DNA of 31,654 nt, from NCBI RefSeq assembly GCF_001270495.1, contig NZ_LGUR01000261.1:1-31654 (forward strand). The letters run 5' to 3'. The translations under genes were made by a program, and so were the position numbers. Shown here one piece after another: positions 26,778-31,654 of the stretch (position 1 is its first letter; every line of letters begins with the position of its first letter). Source of the stretch: Streptomyces viridochromogenes (GTDB lineage: Bacteria > Actinomycetota > Actinomycetes > Streptomycetales > Streptomycetaceae). The notes beneath the pieces were generated by a model. It did no database searches and was not told where the DNA came from. It saw only the letters and a list, made by a program, of their open reading frames with translations.

Positions 26778-26814
26778 GGGCATGCCTGTGTCCTCTTCGG
26801 GCACCCCTGTGTCC
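26778..26814 (+). repeat. Direct repeat in ahcY leader
   Basis: GGGCATGCCTGTGTCC (26778-26793) and GGGCACCCCTGTGTCC (26799-26814) match at 14 of 16 positions with a 21-bp period. They lie 58-94 bases upstream of the ahcY ATG. Could be a protein or RNA regulatory element. Confidence 0.5.
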
Positions 26815-26871
26815 GCCGCCGCGCAGACCAGCCGTACCCACCCTCGCCCCAACCCCGAGGAGCAGCTCGTA

Positions 26872-28329
<1,458 letters not shown>

Positions 28330-28347
28330 GCCGAGTCGCTCCTCCGA

Positions 28348-28382
28348 GGCAGGCCCCCGCACCCCCGTGCCGGGGGCCTGCC
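28348..28382 (+). terminator. Terminator hairpin after ahcY
   Basis: GGCAGGCCCCCG (28348-28359) pairs perfectly with CGGGGGCCTGCC (28371-28382), 12 bp; three more pairs can form inside with a bulge. It is followed by CCTTT. Starts 18 bases after the ahcY stop. Confidence 0.85.
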
Positions 28383-28490
28383 CCTTTGGCCGTGCGGCCC
28401 CTTCAGTCCGTGCGACCCAGGTGCCCCACGTGGCCGGACCGGACCGTCAGGTCGGCAAGCCACCAAGAGCCATCAAGACCCAGGATCCCG

Positions 28491-29105
28491 ATGCCCCGCG
28501 GCCGCTATTCGCTCCATGATCCGCACGATCACACCCCCCTCGCAGAAGAGCACTTCCACTGCGCCCCCGGCCCTTCCGGCTGGCGCTACGTCTCCCAACT
28601 GACCACCCCCGCGGGCGATCACAGCGGCTCCGTCGACCTTGCCCTGGACGAACTCGGCCGCCCCCTCCGGCTCGAACTTCACGCAGGTGGCTGGCAGGTA
28701 CGCGGTGCCGCCCTCGACGGCGTCACCTGGGTCCGTACCGACCCCACCGGGGCTCATGCCACGGAAGGCAATGTGCGCGCCCATGCCTTCACCGGGACGT
28801 CCCCCGCGTTCCTCATCGCCACCGCTCGTCTCCTGCGCCTCACCCCTTCCGACTCGGCAACCCGCCTCCGCCTCGTGGCCCTCACGGACCCGGTCCTGGC
28901 CCCCCGCACCGTGGACCAGTCCTGGGCCCTGGTGAACAGACAAACACACGCCACTGACAACGGCCCTCTGACCGTGGACGAATACCAGGTCACAGCCCTG
29001 GACACGGGCGAGCAGCACGCCGTACACATCGCGGGCGACGTGGTCCTCGCGGCACCGGGCATCGAACTGGAGGACCTGGACTCGCCGCCGTCGACGTTCG
29101 CCTGA
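28491..29105 (+). CDS. Conserved hypothetical protein
   Basis: 204 residues, ATG 28491, with AGGA about six bases upstream. I do not recognise the family with confidence. It starts with MPRGRYSLHDPHDHTPLAEEHFHCAPGPSGWRYVS and continues with strand-rich segments (GSVDLALDELGRPLRLELHAGGWQVRGAALDGVTWVR, FLIATARLLRLTP). That pattern suggests a soluble beta-sandwich or barrel, somewhat like putative glycolipid-binding proteins, but this is only an impression. No signal peptide or membrane span is seen. Coding potential is supported by high GC at third positions and a clean stop four bases before the convergent RDD gene. The 161-base gap from ahcY holds that gene's terminator, so it is probably transcribed on its own. 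Confidence 0.75.
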   Translation: MPRGRYSLHDPHDHTPLAEEHFHCAPGPSGWRYVSQLTTPAGDHSGSVDLALDELGRPLRLELHAGGWQVRGAALDGVTWVRTDPTGAHATEGNVRAHAFTGTSPAFLIATARLLRLTPSDSATRLRLVALTDPVLAPRTVDQSWALVNRQTHATDNGPLTVDEYQVTALDTGEQHAVHIAGDVVLAAPGIELEDLDSPPSTFA

Positions 29106-29109
29106 GCAG

Positions 29110-30144
29110 CTACGCCGGTGGCGCGAAGCCGGTGGCGGGCCGGTCGTCCGATGGCACCTCGTCGGGCGCCGGACCCTGTCGTTCGACGTCGTGCGGTGTG
29201 AGGGAGGGGCGATCCCCTTCCACCTGCCCGGCGGGCTGGCCGCCGACGGGAGCCACCCTCTCGCTGTACGGGGCAGGCGGAGGTGATGCAGCGGCGGGAG
29301 GCATGACCGGTGGGCCGTACGCTCCCGGCCCGCCGGCCGCGGCTCCGCCACCACCCACAGCACCTGCGCCGGTGGCCGCTCCGCCCGCGGTCCCTCCGTT
29401 GCCGAAGGCACGCCGCGCCTCCCGCGTCTGCCGTTCCTGCAGAACCGCCGCCAGATACGCGGCTGGCGGCACGCCCTGCGGCGCCGGGGCGCCCGTGTGC
29501 GCCGCGACGTCGGCCGCAAGGCGCTCCGCCATGCTCCAGCCGACCTGAGGGTCGAGTTGCTGCATGCGCGTCAGGTACTGGCGAACGGCGAGCCACAGGC
29601 CGTCGGGAACCGCCGACAGGTCAAGCCCTGAAAACCTCCCGGCCAACCACGGCGGAGGCGGGGGAACGAAGCCCGTCCGCGCGAGCGGCACTCGTTCCCG
29701 TACGACGAGCGTCCCCGCGAACACGTCACCGAGCCGCCGCCCCCGCGCGGACACCAGCGAAGAGACGACGGCGACGACACCGAGCGTCATAAGAATCTCG
29801 ATCACGCCTATGAGCCCACGCACCAGTGCATGCCGGAACCGGATCGGTCCGCCGTCGTCGCGCACCACTCGCAACCCGCACGCAAGCTTCCCGAGCGAGC
29901 GCCCATGACTCAGCGTCTCGACCGCGATCGGCCCGCCGACCAGCAGCAGAACGAACAACGCGATCGACAGCGCGGTCTGCGCCGCCTCGTCCAGAGAAGC
30001 GGTGGCAGCAACCACACCAATGGTCACGACGATGTAGACGATCACAGCCACGGCCAGATCCAGCAGCACGGCCAGCGCCCTGCTGGGCAGCTTCGCGGGG
30101 CGCAACTCCAGCGCCACCGCCTCGCCCGTCACCAGCTCACTCAC
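29110..30144 (-). CDS. RDD family membrane protein
   Basis: 344 residues, GTG 30144 with AAGGGCGGAC about eight bases upstream. The RDD domain (~15-155) starts with LPSRALAVLLDLAVAVIVYIV (the first Arg and Asp of the RDD signature) and continues with GRSLGKLACGLRVVRDDG and FRHALVRGLIG; three membrane segments are predicted. A soluble region follows (LARTGFVPPPPPWLAGRFSGLDLS, LTRMQQLDPQVGWSMAERLA), then ~90 Gly/Ala/Pro-rich disordered residues. RDD proteins are linked to small-molecule or ion transport, but no substrate can be assigned. The gene is divergent from the SpoIIM gene (130 bases between starts), a pairing kept in many actinobacteria, which suggests joint function. An upstream extension to 30384 is antisense to the SpoIIM gene and is rejected. 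Confidence 0.87.
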   Translation of the reverse strand: MSELVTGEAVALELRPAKLPSRALAVLLDLAVAVIVYIVVTIGVVAATASLDEAAQTALSIALFVLLLVGGPIAVETLSHGRSLGKLACGLRVVRDDGGPIRFRHALVRGLIGVIEILMTLGVVAVVSSLVSARGRRLGDVFAGTLVVRERVPLARTGFVPPPPPWLAGRFSGLDLSAVPDGLWLAVRQYLTRMQQLDPQVGWSMAERLAADVAAHTGAPAPQGVPPAAYLAAVLQERQTREARRAFGNGGTAGGAATGAGAVGGGGAAAGGPGAYGPPVMPPAAASPPPAPYSERVAPVGGQPAGQVEGDRPSLTPHDVERQGPAPDEVPSDDRPATGFAPPA

Positions 30145-30274
30145 GCCGTCCGCCCTTCCCCTGACCTGCCTGTGGAATGGCCAGTCTGCCAAGCTGAGGG
30201 CGCATCGCGCCGCAGTACGACAAGCTGACGTCCACGATGAGTCGCCGACGAACAGCCGGGGAGCAGGAAACCAG

Positions 30275-31282
30275 ATGGACCTCGACGTCTTCGTCACCGC
30301 CCACCGAGCCGAGTGGGACCGCCTCGACGCGCTCCTCGGCCGCCAACGCCGCCTCACCGGTGCCGAGGCCGACGAACTCGTCACGCTCTACCAGCGCACT
30401 GCCACTCACCTGTCCCTGATCCAGTCCAGCGCACCCGACCCTCAACTGACCGGTCGCCTCAGTCAACTGGTGGCACGCGCGCGTAGCGCCGTGACAGGGA
30501 CCCGACGCGCCTCCTGGCGGGATGTCACCCTCTTCCTCACCCATGGATTCCCGGCCGCGGTCTACCGTTCGCGCCACTGGTGGGTCCCCACGGCACTCCT
30601 CTCCACCCTTGTCGCGGCCCTGCTGGGCTGGTGGATAGGCACCCATCCCGAAGTACAGGGCACCATCGCGGCCCCCAGCGAACTGCGCGAGCTCACCCGC
30701 CCCGGCGGCCAGTACGAGACGTACTACTCCAGCCACCCCGCGGCGTCCTTCGCGGCCCAGGTCTGGACGAACAACGCCTGGGCCGCCGCACTCTGTCTGA
30801 TACTCGGCGTCTTCCTGGGCCTCCCCGTGCTCTGGATCCTCTTCCAGAACATGCTCAACCTCGGCGTCGGCTTCGGCCTGATGTCCTCGGCAGGCCGCCT
30901 GGACACCTTCCTCGGCCTCGTCCTGCCGCACGGGCTCCTCGAACTGACCGCGGTCTTCGTCGCGGCCGGCACTGGCCTGCGCCTCGGCTGGACCCTCATA
31001 GACCCCGGCCCTCGCACCCGACGCATAGCCCTCGCCGAGGAAGGCCGAGCCGCGATCGGCATGGCGATAGGCCTTGCCCTCGTCCTCTTCGTCTCCGGCG
31101 CCATCGAAGGCTTCGTCACCCCATCGGGCCTGCCCACCTGGGCACGCATCAGCATCGGCATCGTCGCTGAACTGGCCTTCCTCGCATACGTGTATGTACT
31201 CGGCGGACGTGCCGCCCGCGCCGGGGAGACCGGCGACGTCGACGCGGCTGAGCGCAGCGCCGCCGTTCCGACCGCCGCCTGA
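30275..31282 (+). CDS. Stage II sporulation protein M (SpoIIM/DUF95) family membrane protein
   Basis: 335 residues, ATG 30275, with AGGA six bases upstream. A soluble helical N-terminus (MDLDVFVTAHRAEWDRLDALL, ~1-95) is followed by five or so membrane segments (HWWVPTALLSTLVAALLGWW, WAAALCLILGVFLGLPVLWI, HGLLELTAVFVAAGTGLRLG, AIGMAIGLALVLFVSGAIEG, ISIGIVAELAFLAYVYVLGG). The HGLLEL motif is diagnostic of the family. In Bacillus SpoIIM belongs to the peptidoglycan-degrading engulfment complex; in actinomycetes, which have no engulfment, its role is unknown and it is normally found beside an RDD protein as here. The C-terminus ends in a short charged Ala-rich tail. It is followed directly by the rRNA-operon promoter. 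Confidence 0.9.
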   Translation: MDLDVFVTAHRAEWDRLDALLGRQRRLTGAEADELVTLYQRTATHLSLIQSSAPDPQLTGRLSQLVARARSAVTGTRRASWRDVTLFLTHGFPAAVYRSRHWWVPTALLSTLVAALLGWWIGTHPEVQGTIAAPSELRELTRPGGQYETYYSSHPAASFAAQVWTNNAWAAALCLILGVFLGLPVLWILFQNMLNLGVGFGLMSSAGRLDTFLGLVLPHGLLELTAVFVAAGTGLRLGWTLIDPGPRTRRIALAEEGRAAIGMAIGLALVLFVSGAIEGFVTPSGLPTWARISIGIVAELAFLAYVYVLGGRAARAGETGDVDAAERSAAVPTAA

Positions 31283-31335
31283 TGTGCGGACACGCATGTT
31301 CAGCTGCTAGTCTCCTCTTCGCCCCACAAGAGCCG

Positions 31336-31364
31336 TTGACACGGAGCGCGTGGGGAGGTAGATT
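31336..31364 (+). promoter_or_regulatory. rRNA operon promoter
   Basis: Consensus TTGACA (31336-31341) and TAGATT (31359-31364) with an ideal 17-bp spacer; predicted start near 31371. It is the best vegetative promoter in the window and is followed by a recognisable rrn leader. Confidence 0.88.
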
Positions 31365-31370
31365 CGAACA

Positions 31371-31654
31371 GTTGCCTGGAAGTGGATGTAGTCCCACCGG
31401 GCAGAGTGAGTGTCTGTCTGCTTCAGCGGAACATTGATTCCCGAGAAGCCCCTCCCGATGATTCGGAAATGAGTGGCCGGTCCGTCCAGCTCGAAGCTTC
31501 TGATAAAGTCGGAGCCGCCGGAAAGGGAAACGCGAGAGCGGAAACCTGGAAAGCGCCGAGGAAATCGGATCAGAAAAAGATCTGATAGAGTCGGAAACGC
31601 AAGACCGAAGGGAAGCGCCCGGAGGAAAGCCCGAGAGGGTGAGTACAAAGGAAG
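31371..31654 (+). ncRNA. 5' leader of rRNA operon (partial, 16S beyond window)
   Basis: Purine-rich leader typical of Streptomyces rrn operons, ending in a GGGAAGCGCCCGGAGG...GAGTACAAAGGAAG-type stretch that, from memory, precedes 16S rRNA by roughly 200 bases. A second promoter-like pair, TTGATT (31434-31439) and GATGAT (31457-31462), has a 17-bp spacer. CTGATAAAGTCGGA (31500-31513) recurs as CTGATAGAGTCGGA (31582-31595), each with a TAnAGT that could be a further -10 element or a processing signal. ATCAGA/TCTGAT (31569-31586) can form a hairpin. No protein gene is expected here. Tandem promoters are known for Streptomyces rrn operons. Confidence 0.85.

Larger units (their letters stand above)
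26356..26871. other. Divergent intergenic region fruA/ahcY (516 bases)
   Basis: No gene is supported here. The fruA side carries the palindrome at 26463 and a half-site GCCTTTG at 26370-26376. On the ahcY side, TAGCTT (26673-26678) is a possible -10 element with a poor -35 (GGGGAC, 17-bp spacer), giving a leader of nearly 190 bases. The leader contains a hairpin CGGTCC-N6-GGACCG (26716-26733) and a direct repeat (26778-26814). I looked for a SAH or SAM riboswitch and found no matching core. Confidence 0.5.

Overview
The window (about 31.7 kb, very GC-rich, strong G/C bias at third codon positions, GTG and TTG starts common) is a chromosomal core segment of an actinomycete, almost certainly a Streptomyces. 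Supporting this are a WhiB regulator, F420 biosynthesis genes, a SpoIIM/RDD pair and, at the right edge, a typical Streptomyces rRNA-operon promoter and leader. No phage, transposase, integrase, CRISPR array or tRNA gene was seen.

Layout. 259-3837: a TIGR03089-type protein (-), a secreted peptidoglycan-recognition amidase (+) and a mannose-1-phosphate guanylyltransferase (+). 4206-8176 (all -): an AlkA-like DNA glycosylase, then the cluster cysteine dioxygenase - fbiA - fbiB (coenzyme F420). Upstream of the dioxygenase, at 8266-8418, I find a 50-codon ORF with a plausible ribosome-binding site whose product ends in a cysteine cluster (CSCCCPSC). It looks like a cysteine-sensing leader peptide and is the most interesting item here. 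8825-14585 (+): whiB, a 1,221-residue GT2/polytopic membrane glycosyltransferase with a Tyr/Gln/Gly-rich tail, and a translationally coupled DUF5719 protein. 14603-17537: a degenerate metallopeptidase-like protein (-), a DUF3499 zinc-ribbon-like protein (+) and an L-lactate permease (+) with two near-identical palindromes at its promoter. 17651-23281 (+): phosphomannomutase, a 56-residue Trm112-like protein, a SIS-domain isomerase-like protein, mannose-6-phosphate isomerase and a cation diffusion facilitator, closed by two strong hairpins. 23401-26355 (-): a signal-peptidase-I-like protein lacking the usual catalytic lysine, and a fused fructose PTS permease. 26872-29105 (+): S-adenosylhomocysteinase and an unknown protein. 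29110-31282: divergent RDD and SpoIIM-family membrane proteins. 31336-31654: rRNA-operon promoters and leader; the 16S gene lies beyond the edge.

How the genes fit together. ManA (Fru-6-P to Man-6-P), ManB (Man-6-P to Man-1-P) and the guanylyltransferase (Man-1-P to GDP-mannose) form a complete GDP-mannose route. They flank whiB, fbiA/fbiB and a large membrane glycosyltransferase. From memory this gene neighbourhood is kept in Mycobacterium tuberculosis (Rv3255c-Rv3264c: manA, a SIS protein, manB, DUF3499, metallopeptidase-like, whiB2, fbiA, fbiB, guanylyltransferase), so most of it is ancient core rather than acquired DNA. Likely accessory items are the lactate permease, the fructose PTS gene and the dispersed hairpin-bearing intergenic repeats at about 142, 4060 and 19029.
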